Positions 7,596 to 16,027 of a stretch of DNA of 64,000 bases are shown piece by piece (within the stretch, counting starts at the first letter, position 1; each line of letters starts with the position of its first letter). The position numbers were made by a program, and so were the translations under genes. Origin of the DNA: a virus; IMG/VR virus record IMGVR_UViG_3300020057_000029, positions 91,224-155,223 of that record; one strand, written 5' to 3'. A model generated the notes under the pieces. The model searched no databases. It saw only the letters and a program-made list of their open reading frames with translations, and had not been told where the DNA came from.

Positions 7596-9101
7596 CTACT
7601 TGATTTTGATTCTTTTTATTACAGATCGCGAATTACAATATACTTCCAGTTGCTTATCTAGATGGGCCATCATTATAGGGACATCCATTACGGCATAGCC
7701 CCAAATAGTCGAGAGTGGCTTTGGAGCACACTTATCGGCCCAAGGATTTGAGTGACCATGTCTTACGGAGCGTCCTACGGTTCCCTGAGCAGTTTTGATC
7801 TCGGATGCGCCGCCTACCCAGTTGTGGCAGTGATGTACTGGATAAATATTAGTTCCTGTTGCGATACAGGACGTTCCGATAAGAACCTTGACCTCGTTTT
7901 TATTGAACTTTTCTACACTTTCGGATGGATCAACTTTTTCTAATCCTAACTCCAGAAGACGTTCTTTTTTGGACTCTGAGTGAGCAATTGCGTAGGGAAC
8001 TTTTAAAAGCTTTGATAACATGCTTATCTGTTTTAATTCTTCAACTAGAACAAGGGTTTGCTGTCCATACGCCAACGCAACGGCATTTGACATTTTGGCC
8101 ACAAAAGCACAGATGTTTCGATTGCCTAAAAAATGCTCTCTTTTCATTTCTAGGGCATCATTGGAATGGAAGTTTGGATTAGAAGATTCGAGTTCTACTA
8201 TGTTAAAAACGTGCTCTGCTACGATTTTGCGTTCTTTTGCTAACCAGGTGGGCAGGTCATAGACAATGCGACCAATAATTGACTGAAGAAGTTTTTCAGC
8301 CCCATCGTTACGCGTCTGAGTGCCGGAAAAGAAGTGACGACAAGGTACATCTCCTAGGACACCATGGCAGATATCGTTTAAAGAATCAGCGCCCCATGTG
8401 TGACTCTCATCCACACACATCTGCTGGCGAGTGCTGAAAAACTCCCACTCAACGGTTCCCTGTTTTATATTTGCTAAAGAATCGCCAATTGCGATGGTAA
8501 ACTTTTTACCTATGACCTTTTTGCCATCTCCAAAGCCACCCACTTGGGCCTTGCCAAGGTATTTCTCAAACGAATCAAGGAGTTCGTGAAAAATGCTTTT
8601 GCTGGGCACCACAATTACAGTAGAGAAACCTGTGTTGCGGCAAACATGTAATAGAATCGCAGACTTACCTGCTGACGTACAGAGTTCACAGCTTGAGTGT
8701 GGATCTGCTATCATCTCGTTTTCGGTCACAAGTTGGTGTTCCATACGATCATATGGAAATTTTACCTTCCAGCCAACCGCCTTAGGTGTTGGATATACGA
8801 TGGTATTTTCAACTGTGATATTAAAATCAGCCCTTAAGTAAGGGATAGATCCTGGTCGAATGTATTTTTTACCATCTTCTTCCCAAATAAGAGTGTGGTG
8901 AACGGCTTTTTTAAGCTCTTCAAGCTTAAACGCCCATGCAGCACGATTCTTTTCTTTTAACCATTTCATGTTGTAGTGACGCTTCACCATGTGTTGAGCA
9001 GCAGTGTTTGTATAGCTGAGAACTTCGGTCAGCTTTTCTAGTTCTGCGTCGGTAATAGATTCAATGAATGCCTTTGAAGGCATGGTAATTTTAAGATGCA
9101 T
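7596..9101 (-). CDS. SF2 DNA helicase, UvsW-like
   Basis: The 501-aa protein has the SF2 helicase motifs: Q-like region before residue 125, Walker A CTSAGKS (141-147), VVPSKS (motif Ia, about 164), VDESH (DExH box, 230-234), FSGTQTR (motif III, about 256), and a second RecA domain with LVLVEELKQ, IATGTN and QGTVGRSVRHG (motif VI). T4 UvsW unwinds R-loops and branched DNA and acts with gp46/gp47 recombination, which suits its place at the head of this operon. A TGATATAAT box lies only 5 bases before the chosen ATG; the alternative is a start at Met7 (MPSKAF). Confidence 0.82.
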   Translation of the reverse strand: MHLKITMPSKAFIESITDAELEKLTEVLSYTNTAAQHMVKRHYNMKWLKEKNRAAWAFKLEELKKAVHHTLIWEEDGKKYIRPGSIPYLRADFNITVENTIVYPTPKAVGWKVKFPYDRMEHQLVTENEMIADPHSSCELCTSAGKSAILLHVCRNTGFSTVIVVPSKSIFHELLDSFEKYLGKAQVGGFGDGKKVIGKKFTIAIGDSLANIKQGTVEWEFFSTRQQMCVDESHTWGADSLNDICHGVLGDVPCRHFFSGTQTRNDGAEKLLQSIIGRIVYDLPTWLAKERKIVAEHVFNIVELESSNPNFHSNDALEMKREHFLGNRNICAFVAKMSNAVALAYGQQTLVLVEELKQISMLSKLLKVPYAIAHSESKKERLLELGLEKVDPSESVEKFNKNEVKVLIGTSCIATGTNIYPVHHCHNWVGGASEIKTAQGTVGRSVRHGHSNPWADKCAPKPLSTIWGYAVMDVPIMMAHLDKQLEVYCNSRSVIKRIKIK

Positions 9102-9106
9102 GTCCT

Positions 9107-9115
9107 ATTATATCA
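9107..9115 (-). promoter_or_regulatory. Extended -10 promoter TGATATAAT driving the minus-strand operon
   Basis: A perfect TGnTATAAT on the minus strand ends 5 bases before the helicase ATG at 9101. It is back to back with the groEL promoter in the 72-base divergent gap. No good -35 hexamer is visible. Confidence 0.6.
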
Positions 9116-9140
9116 AATTAGCAAAAAATAACAACACGTA

Positions 9141-9149
9141 TGATATAGA
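9141..9149 (+). promoter_or_regulatory. Extended -10-like promoter of groEL
   Basis: TGATATAGA lies 24 bases upstream of the chaperonin ATG. Unlike several other promoters here it leaves room for a leader with a strong AGGAG ribosome site at 9162-9166. Confidence 0.5.
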
Positions 9150-9173
9150 ATATTATCAACCAGGAGATTAACC

Positions 9174-10946
9174 ATGTCATTTCGCAAGGCAAAAAGCGCA
9201 CCTAAAATTTTTGAAGTAAACCCTAGTAGGCTCAGGAATAAGGTTTTAAGCACTATGCACCGTGTTTCCGAAGCGGTTGGCTCAACTATGGGTCCAGGCG
9301 GTAGAAACGTATTGATTGAATCAGACTTTCCAGGTATTCCTAACAAAAACACCAAAGACGGAGTGACTGTTTTTAAGAGCCTTGGTGCTATTGACCCATA
9401 CGAACATCTTATCATAGAACAAGCCCGTGATGTGGCTCAACGTACTGCTACTGAAGCTGGCGATGGTACTACCACGGCAACCGTGCTCGCGTACAATATC
9501 ATCTCTAATTTATTCGAATTCTGTGAAAAAAACAAGAAGTACAGTCCTCAAAAAGCTGCTCGTCGCATCGCTAAAATAACACGCGAACGCCTTGTCCCTT
9601 ATATCAAAGAGCGCAGTATCCCTGTTGGAGTAGACAATCAAGAATTACTCAAAATGGTAGCCAAGGTATCCGCCAATGGCGATGAAGACATGGCGGCTGC
9701 TGTAATTAAGGCCTTTGAAGAAATTGGATACGGAGACGCCTCTCACGTAACAATCCGAGAACTATCAGGCCCTCAAGGCTATAAAGTCGAACGTATCGAC
9801 GGATTCCCCATTCCTGCTGGCTATGAAGAGTCTATTGGCAAATTTCACACTGCCTTTATTAATGACCAAGCAAATCAACGTTGTTTTCTTGAGAACCCCC
9901 TGTTTATCCTGTTTGACGGTCAGGTAAACGATCTCATGGCGTTCCACGATCTTCTAGACGTTCTTGGTAAAAAATACGTAGAAGACGGCGACAGTGATTA
10001 TAAAAACGTTGTAATCGTAGCTCATGGTTTTTCTGAAAACGTGCTCACAAATCTTGCTTTCAACTTCTCAAACCCCTCTACCCTGAACGTTGTGCCCCTG
10101 GTTACCCCAATGGCTCAATTCATCAATAGCCAGCTTCAGTTTCTGCAGGATTTAGCCGCTTTTACCGGCTCTCGCGTATTCGGCATGAAAGATCAGATCA
10201 ATACTGCTACTATTGCCGATTTAGGCGGCAGCATGGAATCTTTTGAGTGCTATCGTTTTCGCTCCACTGTGATTGGTGATCCAGACCCAACCAATATTGA
10301 GGTTCGTGCTGAAGAGCTTAGAATCATGAAAGATCGTTCTGAAAGTCAAGCTGAGAAGATCTTCTTAGAAGAGCGTATTGGTAAGATCACTAACGGTATT
10401 GCTAAATTAACCATTTACGGCGGATCTAACGGCGAGCTCAAAGAAGCGCACGATCGCTGCGAAGACGCGGTATGTGCGGTTCGTTCTGCAATTTCTCACG
10501 GTGCTCTACCAGGTGGATGTCGTATTGCCCTAGACATGACAATGCTGCTTATGACCGAACTAGAAGCAGGTGACCCAGCCCGTGACGTTTTAGTGCCTTC
10601 TTTGTTAAGCCTACATCACAAACTGCTCGACAATGCTGGATATACTCCAGCCGAATCTAAAGAAGTTTTGGAAATCCTTTTGAACGATCCTTCTATCGTA
10701 TATGACATTGAGAATCAGGTTTACGGTGACGCAAAAGAATTAGGCCTGTTCGATGCTACAAAGGCTGTACAAGAGTCCTTGTCAAACGCAGTATCTCTTG
10801 CGAATGTGCTTGGAACAATGGGCGGCTTAGTATGTCATCCTCGTGATGATGTTTTTGAACGGACAGAGGCTAGAGCAGATGCTGACTTTGGCCGTGTAAC
10901 CTCCAACCCAAATGCGTACGTTAATGAAGCTAATAATCGCCCATAA
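9174..10946 (+). CDS. groEL: Phage GroEL-type chaperonin
   Basis: The 590-aa protein is a group I chaperonin. It shows TMGPGGRNV (about residues 38-46; nucleotide-binding), TKDGVTV (about 61-67), the hallmark AGDGTTTATVL (about 96-106) and ALPGGCRIAL in the place of the GroEL VAGGGVAL motif near 448. It is longer than host GroEL (about 548 aa) and lacks the GGM tail, ending in an Asn-rich segment. Phage chaperonins of this kind are known from phiEL- and OBP-like jumbo phages and fold virion or replication proteins. A co-chaperonin candidate is at 6217-6522. The start has a strong AGGAG site. Confidence 0.93.
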   Translation: MSFRKAKSAPKIFEVNPSRLRNKVLSTMHRVSEAVGSTMGPGGRNVLIESDFPGIPNKNTKDGVTVFKSLGAIDPYEHLIIEQARDVAQRTATEAGDGTTTATVLAYNIISNLFEFCEKNKKYSPQKAARRIAKITRERLVPYIKERSIPVGVDNQELLKMVAKVSANGDEDMAAAVIKAFEEIGYGDASHVTIRELSGPQGYKVERIDGFPIPAGYEESIGKFHTAFINDQANQRCFLENPLFILFDGQVNDLMAFHDLLDVLGKKYVEDGDSDYKNVVIVAHGFSENVLTNLAFNFSNPSTLNVVPLVTPMAQFINSQLQFLQDLAAFTGSRVFGMKDQINTATIADLGGSMESFECYRFRSTVIGDPDPTNIEVRAEELRIMKDRSESQAEKIFLEERIGKITNGIAKLTIYGGSNGELKEAHDRCEDAVCAVRSAISHGALPGGCRIALDMTMLLMTELEAGDPARDVLVPSLLSLHHKLLDNAGYTPAESKEVLEILLNDPSIVYDIENQVYGDAKELGLFDATKAVQESLSNAVSLANVLGTMGGLVCHPRDDVFERTEARADADFGRVTSNPNAYVNEANNRP

Positions 10947-10955
10947 TGATACAAT
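10947..10955 (+). promoter_or_regulatory. TGATACAAT promoter before the first homing endonuclease
   Basis: The extended -10 element TGATACAAT directly follows the groEL stop, and its last base is exactly 6 bases before the ATG at 10962. There is no ribosome binding site, so a leaderless transcript is predicted. Confidence 0.55.
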
Positions 10956-10961
10956 TGATAA

Positions 10962-12395
10962 ATGAGCAAAAGGACAGACATACAGATAATTAGACAGTAT
11001 GTAGAGAAAAGAGGGTTTTCTCTATTGTCCAATTCTTACAAAAACAGAAAATCTGATCTTGATCTGCACTGCCCTGTTCATGGTAATTTTACCTCTACTT
11101 ATAGCAACATCATACGGACCAGTATATGTCCCAAATGCGGCTATAGTTTTGGTGGTAACAAACAATCTCTGTCTCTGGAACACGTCAGGTTAGAAATAGT
11201 CAAAATGGGCTATGTCCCATTGTTTGACTCCTACAAAAGGGCCAAAGACAAACTGGAGATATCGTGTTCTTCCCATGGCAAATTCTTTGCAAGCTACGAC
11301 GGCTTAAAACAAGGCAAAAGATGTCCAAAATGCAGTCTTATTTCTAAGACAAAAAACAACAGACTTGACATAGAAGAAGTAAAAAATAGAATAACAAAAG
11401 CTGGCTATTTGCCAAAATTTGAGTCTTACAGCGATTCTCAGTCGCTATTAAGCGTTGTGTGCCCTGTTCATGGCCCTTTCAAGGCGTCTTTAGAGAGATT
11501 TATGTATGGATACGGATGTCAAAAATGCTCTAAGGGAAGATCCAAATCTCAAGACGAGATGTTTGATTTTATACACAGTCTGAATGCAGACACTAAAGAA
11601 AATGTCAGAGACGTTATCGGCCCACTAGAGCTAGATGTCTATACGCCGTGCCTGAATTTGGCCATAGAATACTGTGGACTTTATTGGCATTCCGATCTGT
11701 ATAAAAATAGAAATTATCATTTCGACAAAATGACAATGACCAATACTGTAAATATTCGTCTCATAACAATTTTTGAAGATGAGTGGTTAGAACGCAAAGA
11801 TCAGGTAAAAGGATTTCTTCGATCTGTATTGAAAAAGAATAATAGAAAAATCTTTGCTAGAAAAACAAACCTTAAGCAAGTAGGAAAAGCAGAAGCTTGT
11901 AAGTTTCTTGAAGAAAATCATATTCAAGGGTCTTGCGGTCTAGAAGTCGCTTTTGGCTTGTACTGTAGGGATGAGCTTGTAGGCGTAGTCACTGGCAACA
12001 GGCATCACAGGAATATTAAAGCAAATCAGCTAGTGCTCAACAGACTAGCCTTTAAATCAGGCATTAGCGTGACCGGTGGTTCTTCCAAGCTTTTGAGAGC
12101 CCTAATGGAATACTCTAAAAACAATGATTATTCCAAAATAGTTTCTTGGTCTGATAACAGATGGTCCGAAGGCAATGTTTATAAAAAGCTAGGTTTTGAG
12201 TTAGAAGAAGAGTTAGCGCCAGACTATAGCTACGTGAAAAAATCAAAAAGAGTGTCTAAGCAGTCTATGACCAAGAACAAGTTGATTGAGCGGGGTGCCA
12301 TTGGTAATACTGAAAGAGAAATGGCTATCAATCTAGGCTATGGCAGAATTTGGGATTGTGGAAAGAAAAGGTGGGCTTTAAAGTTAAAAAGATGA
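10962..12395 (+). CDS. Free-standing Vsr-like homing endonuclease with zinc-ribbon repeats (HE1)
   Basis: The 477-aa protein starts with three zinc-ribbon repeats (CPVHG...CPKC, CSSHG...CPKC, CPVHG...CQKC; residues about 30-195), a DNA-binding module common in phage homing endonucleases. A Vsr/EDxHD-like nuclease domain follows (about 205-275) with ELDVYTP, IEYCGLYWHSD and RLITIFEDEW. The C-terminal domain (about 290-477) contains LEENHIQGS, GGSSKLL and SDNRWSEGNVYKKLGF, reminiscent of a GNAT fold, and ends RIWDCGKKRW. It is paralogous to the gene at 28523-30226, and its tail matches the relic inside the terminase intein. It sits just upstream of the terminase, as expected for an enzyme that spreads the split-intein locus. 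Confidence 0.85.
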   Translation: MSKRTDIQIIRQYVEKRGFSLLSNSYKNRKSDLDLHCPVHGNFTSTYSNIIRTSICPKCGYSFGGNKQSLSLEHVRLEIVKMGYVPLFDSYKRAKDKLEISCSSHGKFFASYDGLKQGKRCPKCSLISKTKNNRLDIEEVKNRITKAGYLPKFESYSDSQSLLSVVCPVHGPFKASLERFMYGYGCQKCSKGRSKSQDEMFDFIHSLNADTKENVRDVIGPLELDVYTPCLNLAIEYCGLYWHSDLYKNRNYHFDKMTMTNTVNIRLITIFEDEWLERKDQVKGFLRSVLKKNNRKIFARKTNLKQVGKAEACKFLEENHIQGSCGLEVAFGLYCRDELVGVVTGNRHHRNIKANQLVLNRLAFKSGISVTGGSSKLLRALMEYSKNNDYSKIVSWSDNRWSEGNVYKKLGFELEEELAPDYSYVKKSKRVSKQSMTKNKLIERGAIGNTEREMAINLGYGRIWDCGKKRWALKLKR

Positions 12396-12403
12396 ACCAC
12401 GTA

Positions 12404-12412
12404 TGATATAAC
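12404..12412 (+). promoter_or_regulatory. Extended -10-like element before the terminase region
   Basis: TGATATAAC lies just after the endonuclease gene, inside GTATGATATAACC; the same core GTATGATATA precedes groEL. It is placed to drive the small reading frame at 12457 and the terminase fragments. Confidence 0.45.
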
Positions 12413-12456
12413 CTAGATAACATCCCTGCTTTCTTTGATCTGATTGGTAAGCTTCA

Positions 12457-12549
12457 ATGATTCATGACGAAAAACCTCTTTTAGAATATCGCAACAAATG
12501 GAGAACGCAATTCCTCCCCATGCCTAATGAGCGGGGTTTCCTTGCGTGA
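12457..12549 (+). CDS. Possible 30-aa leader peptide before the terminase
   Basis: A short frame (MIHDEKPLLEYRNKWRTQF...) ends 7 bases before the terminase start. It begins without a clear ribosome site and has no recognisable family. It may be a leader peptide or chance; support is only its position. Confidence 0.3.
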   Translation: MIHDEKPLLEYRNKWRTQFLPMPNERGFLA

Positions 12550-12556
12550 AAATTAA

Positions 12557-13366
12557 ATGATCAATTTTAAAGACTTACCTCCTGAAGAGAAAAAAGCCTT
12601 AGCGGAAGAAATGTTCAAACCTCTTGAGTCAGCTGACAAACTAAGAGAATGGATCGTATTCTTCTTTGGTCTTGACATGCCAATTGGACATATTGATCCA
12701 GATTCGAATTCCAGTCCAATTGAGGCAATGTGGGAGATCTACTCCTGTATTAAAGAAAATAAAGGTGAAGATAATCCTGGTTACATCATGCTTTCGGCGC
12801 GGGAAGGTTATAAAACGCTTTCTGCCTCCATTCTAGAAACCCTTCTTTTGGTACATTTCAGACTAACCATCGCTCACCTGGCAGCGATTCAGGCCCAGTC
12901 TGCTAAGGCTATTCAGTATATCAATTTCTTTTTCAACAAAATCCAACCTCTTTTGGAAGTATCGGGTTGGTCTAAAACCAGTGAAAACAAGAGTAAGGTA
13001 AGCTTTCGTACAAAAGAAGGCGATGACGCTTACATTCGCGTAATTGTGGCCACGATGGCTGGCGCTAACTGTATAGATCCTGCTATGGTGCTTGATACAG
13101 ACAGGGGCAATATTTCCGCTCAAGAAGTATATGATTTGGTCAGAAACAATGAATGCGTAATGGTCCTGTCTTTTAACCATAAAACAAATGAGTTGGAATA
13201 TAAAGAAGTCACCCACACATTCGACTCTATCAAAACTTTAGTCACGATAGAATTAGAAAATGGGTCAATTATCAAATGTTCTCCTGAACACAGGTTTTAC
13301 ATAGAAGGCAAGGGCTATATGGAGGCCAAGGATTTGACTGAAGAGGATTATTTAAGTGTCAAATAG
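12557..13366 (+). CDS. Terminase large subunit N-terminal fragment fused to a split-intein N-half
   Basis: The 269-aa product has two parts. Residues 1-171 are the N-extein of a large terminase, with the Walker A variant SAREGYKT (80-87) and the following ATPase strands. Residue 172 is Cys, and residues 172-269 form an intein N-half: block A (Cys1 start, CIDPAMVLDTDRGNI) and block B (IKCSPEHRFYI, with the conserved His). The frame then stops with TAG. The rest of the ATPase and the nuclease are encoded by the gene at 13539-15005, which begins with the matching intein C-half. Trans-splicing would join Asn171 to Ser and give a terminase of about 621 aa. Confidence 0.88.
   Translation: MINFKDLPPEEKKALAEEMFKPLESADKLREWIVFFFGLDMPIGHIDPDSNSSPIEAMWEIYSCIKENKGEDNPGYIMLSAREGYKTLSASILETLLLVHFRLTIAHLAAIQAQSAKAIQYINFFFNKIQPLLEVSGWSKTSENKSKVSFRTKEGDDAYIRVIVATMAGANCIDPAMVLDTDRGNISAQEVYDLVRNNECVMVLSFNHKTNELEYKEVTHTFDSIKTLVTIELENGSIIKCSPEHRFYIEGKGYMEAKDLTEEDYLSVK
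13070..13363 (+). other. Split-intein N-half (IntN) coding segment, 98 aa
   Basis: The segment begins at the Cys codon TGT 13070-13072, which follows the extein residues MAGAN, and ends at the TAG. It carries block A and block B (CSPEH) of a Hint domain but no endonuclease domain. It interrupts the terminase just before Walker B, a conserved site typical of intein insertion. Confidence 0.87.
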
Positions 13367-13410
13367 ACCGACAAGACATGACCTAGAGTTTGCGAGGGCG
13401 TCGGTGCGCA

Positions 13411-13542
13411 AAACAGTCTTGTAAGAAAAAGAGCTTGCTGATCAAAGGCGCTACAGGAAACACAGGGACAGAGATGGCCTTATCTTTAGGGTATGACCGC
13501 ATCTGGGACTGTGGAAAAATAAGATGGGAGATTTTCTTGTGA
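13411..13542 (+). pseudogene. Relic of a Vsr-like homing endonuclease C-terminus between the intein halves
   Basis: The frame from 13411 reads KQSCKKKSLLIKGATGNTG, then TEMALSLGYDRIWDCGKIRW and a TGA at 13540. By hand alignment about 30 of 39 residues match the tail of the endonuclease at 28523-30226 and about 25 of 39 match that at 10962-12395. Going upstream the frame meets a TAG within about 10 codons, and the nuclease domain is gone. So an endonuclease gene once stood between the intein halves and has been deleted down to its last 40 codons. Its TGA overlaps the GTG start of the intein C-half (GTGA), which may be why this remnant has been kept. Confidence 0.88.
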
Positions 13543-13652
13543 AAAAAGTAAAGATAAAAAGTATTAAAAGGTCAAACGTAGAGGTTCCAATGTTGGACTT
13601 TACCGTTGCTGATAACCACAACTACTTTGTGGAGCAGGCGCTTACTCACAAT
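13539..13652 (+). other. Split-intein C-half (IntC) coding segment, 38 aa
   Basis: The segment ends at the Asn codon AAT 13650-13652, preceded by His; the next codon TCT gives Ser+1. Together with the N-half at 13070-13363 it makes a complete minimal Hint domain of about 136 aa. Confidence 0.87.
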
Positions 13653-15005
13653 TCTGAGCATACAAACATGATGTTCGTAGACGAAATCGACGTGGTGGCA
13701 AATCCTCAAGCCTATGAAGAGGCTAAGCTCATTCCTGGTTATGCTAAGGGATTACATCCGGTTACCGTGAAGCTATCTACTCGTAAATTTGCATTTGGAC
13801 TCATGCAGAAGGAACTTGACCTGGCTCCAATATCAGGTGATAAGATTCTTAGGTGGAATCTTTTAGATGTTACGGAGCGTTGCCCTGATAGTCGCCATAG
13901 GCCAAATGAGCCAAAAGAAGACCGGTATGTAGCAAAAGCCTTGCCTCTAAAACAGATGAGTGTAGAAGACTACTCAGATCTACAAGATGTGGAAAAGGAC
14001 AAGTTCGACCTCATTCCGCAAGCCCATGCTGGATGCTCCAGTTGCAAACTCTTGCCGGTATGCAAGACCAGGCTAGCAGCTCGTCCAGCCAATGATGTTG
14101 GCGGCTTGTTTAAGCCCGTAGGCGCTGTGATTAACACTTTTAAGAAGACCGGCCCTGATCGCGCAGAGGCACAGCTTCTTTGCTGGAAGCCATCCACTAA
14201 AGGAATGGTGTACCCTCGCTTTGAGTCCACACTCGATACCGGCAACGTGATCAGTCTTGAAAAAGCCTGGGAAACCCTTGTTGGTGATCCTCCTCATAAA
14301 AAGAAGATTTCAGAAGCCGATCTTCTTTGGAAGATGCAGCAGCTTGGAATTGCATTCTACGCTGGAGTGGACTGGGGTTATACTCACGATTTCGTAATCG
14401 TTGTTTTTGCCATAATCCCTAATGGTGAAATATGGATTGTAGACTGTTATTCAATGGCCGGTCTAGAATTTTCTGACATCTTGGAAATCGCTAAAGACTA
14501 TCGCGATAAGTACCGTATGGATAAATGGTGGTGTGACCAGGCTATGCCTGCGAATATCAAATCTTTTAACAAGAACCATATGAAATCTCCTTCTTTCACC
14601 AAAGATGTTATGGGTGGAATTGAATCTTTGCGTTCTAAGATCTTAGATGGTAACAGCAGGCGTTTGCTTAAGGTTTTTAATACGGAAAACTGTGAAAAAG
14701 TAATTACAGCCTTTCAAAAACACCATTTCAAGCTAGACAGTGCGGGTAACCCTTCTCTTATCCCAGATGATACCCCTGGGGTCGCAGATAGCGCCGATGC
14801 TATGCGTTACGTTGGCCAAAACATGTTTCCTATCCGTGGACCCCAGAAACCCAGTATGGCCGCTGACGCTACTGGGAATACTGCTGTAATGGTTCAGAAT
14901 GTCGAAAATTCCGAGCTGATGAAGCAGGAGCTATTAAACAGGTTAGAGGGAACAGCTTTTAAGGGCGGGACGGGCAAAAAAGGTGGGTTTCATTTTAACT
15001 TCTGA
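13539..15005 (+). CDS. Split-intein C-half fused to terminase large subunit C-terminal fragment
   Basis: The best start is the GTG at 13539, with GGGAG eight bases upstream and a size of 38 residues for the intein C-half, close to known IntC lengths; an ATG at 13524 in frame is the alternative. Block F/G reads MLDFTVADNHNYFV...ALTHN, with the penultimate His and terminal Asn, followed by Ser as the first C-extein residue. The C-extein has Walker B MMFVDEID, then a CxxC...C cluster (CSSCKLLPVC), and the RuvC-like nuclease with GVDWGYTHDF, a WWCDQA strand and the final acidic motif ADSADAMRY. After splicing it supplies packaging ATPase coupling and headful DNA cleavage. Confidence 0.9.
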   Translation: MKKVKIKSIKRSNVEVPMLDFTVADNHNYFVEQALTHNSEHTNMMFVDEIDVVANPQAYEEAKLIPGYAKGLHPVTVKLSTRKFAFGLMQKELDLAPISGDKILRWNLLDVTERCPDSRHRPNEPKEDRYVAKALPLKQMSVEDYSDLQDVEKDKFDLIPQAHAGCSSCKLLPVCKTRLAARPANDVGGLFKPVGAVINTFKKTGPDRAEAQLLCWKPSTKGMVYPRFESTLDTGNVISLEKAWETLVGDPPHKKKISEADLLWKMQQLGIAFYAGVDWGYTHDFVIVVFAIIPNGEIWIVDCYSMAGLEFSDILEIAKDYRDKYRMDKWWCDQAMPANIKSFNKNHMKSPSFTKDVMGGIESLRSKILDGNSRRLLKVFNTENCEKVITAFQKHHFKLDSAGNPSLIPDDTPGVADSADAMRYVGQNMFPIRGPQKPSMAADATGNTAVMVQNVENSELMKQELLNRLEGTAFKGGTGKKGGFHFNF

Positions 15006-15043
15006 CGCAATCTTAACTGTAATAGCTTATAGGAGGCTTTCGA

Positions 15044-15988
15044 GTGTCTAAATTTAATTTATTATTCTTTCTCAATGCTTACAAAGACGCTGCCTCTACA
15101 AACCAGCCAAATTTCCAGAACTTCAAATGGAGTAGGGAAATCAATGGCCTATCAGCATCAAAGCCTTTAAGTCAAGAATTAAGCCTAGCTCCAGGTGAGT
15201 CTAAGACCGTCTTTGATGGCACCAGAGCTTTGTCCCAGGACGGCAGCACTGTCTACTCTTTGGCCTTAAAAGTCGGCGCATCCTCTATTTATGTTCTTAA
15301 GCACATTTCTGGCACTGCACCTGCTTTTCGTACAGCTCGCAGCTCAGCAGCTGACGCTACAACTCAAATAACAGTGACTCAAAACGGTCCACTATTGATT
15401 TTTACATCGACTGGTGGCACAGCCCTTAGCCTGATCGCTGGCGGCGCTGTGGTTGGCGACTACGTTCGTCTAGGCAGCCTTTTTGATGTCAACAACCAAG
15501 GCGAATGGAAAATATTAGCCTTAACAGCCACCAGTCTTACTGTAAAAAATGATATTGGTGTTGCTCAGGGGCCAATCACTCTTGCTGCTGGTTTTGATGA
15601 TCAGCTTCGTGTTTACGGGGCCTTGGGCGTACAGGTAGATGACACCCTCAATATCACTGGTGGATTTTCAATTATAAGCCGCGATGCTTATAAGATCACT
15701 GCCGTTTCTGACAATCTTGTAGAATTTTCCAGTCTTGAGGTCTTGCCAACAGAAGCAAGTGTGACCACCAATGCTCTAGCTATTTACTCCGCTGCTAAGC
15801 AATTTGTATATTTAGAAACATCTGAAAAGGTTTCTCTAATTATCAACGGGATAGCAACAGGAGATGTTGAACCTTTCTTGGTAGGTAATAAGCCTGGTAT
15901 TTTTGTTAAAACCGCAACAATGTGGTCTTTGGCTATCACAAATCAAAGCACTGATCCAGCATCTGTTTACGTTGCTGCAATTGAATAG
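15044..15988 (+). CDS. Putative virion structural protein, 314 aa
   Basis: GTG start with a strong AGGAGG eight bases upstream. The protein is rich in Ser, Thr, Ala and Val and in short beta-strands, with repeated patterns such as GDYVRLGSLF and VDDTLNITG, suggesting beta-sandwich domains like those of head fibres or decoration proteins. It lies between terminase and portal, so a capsid role is likely. The exact function is not recognised. Confidence 0.6.
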   Translation: MSKFNLLFFLNAYKDAASTNQPNFQNFKWSREINGLSASKPLSQELSLAPGESKTVFDGTRALSQDGSTVYSLALKVGASSIYVLKHISGTAPAFRTARSSAADATTQITVTQNGPLLIFTSTGGTALSLIAGGAVVGDYVRLGSLFDVNNQGEWKILALTATSLTVKNDIGVAQGPITLAAGFDDQLRVYGALGVQVDDTLNITGGFSIISRDAYKITAVSDNLVEFSSLEVLPTEASVTTNALAIYSAAKQFVYLETSEKVSLIINGIATGDVEPFLVGNKPGIFVKTATMWSLAITNQSTDPASVYVAAIE

Positions 15989-16027
15989 TTTGGTCAAAAG
16001 CGACATGATTACGATATAAGGTAGAAT

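Noticed and set aside
9113-9415. Open frame on the minus strand across the start of groEL
   Set aside because: It is a shadow of the chaperonin coding sequence and runs through its promoter region.
13367-13538. Group I intron interrupting the terminase gene
   Set aside because: The flanking protein halves carry intein blocks A, B, F and G with Cys1 and terminal His-Asn, and the middle holds an endonuclease tail; no intron core elements are visible.
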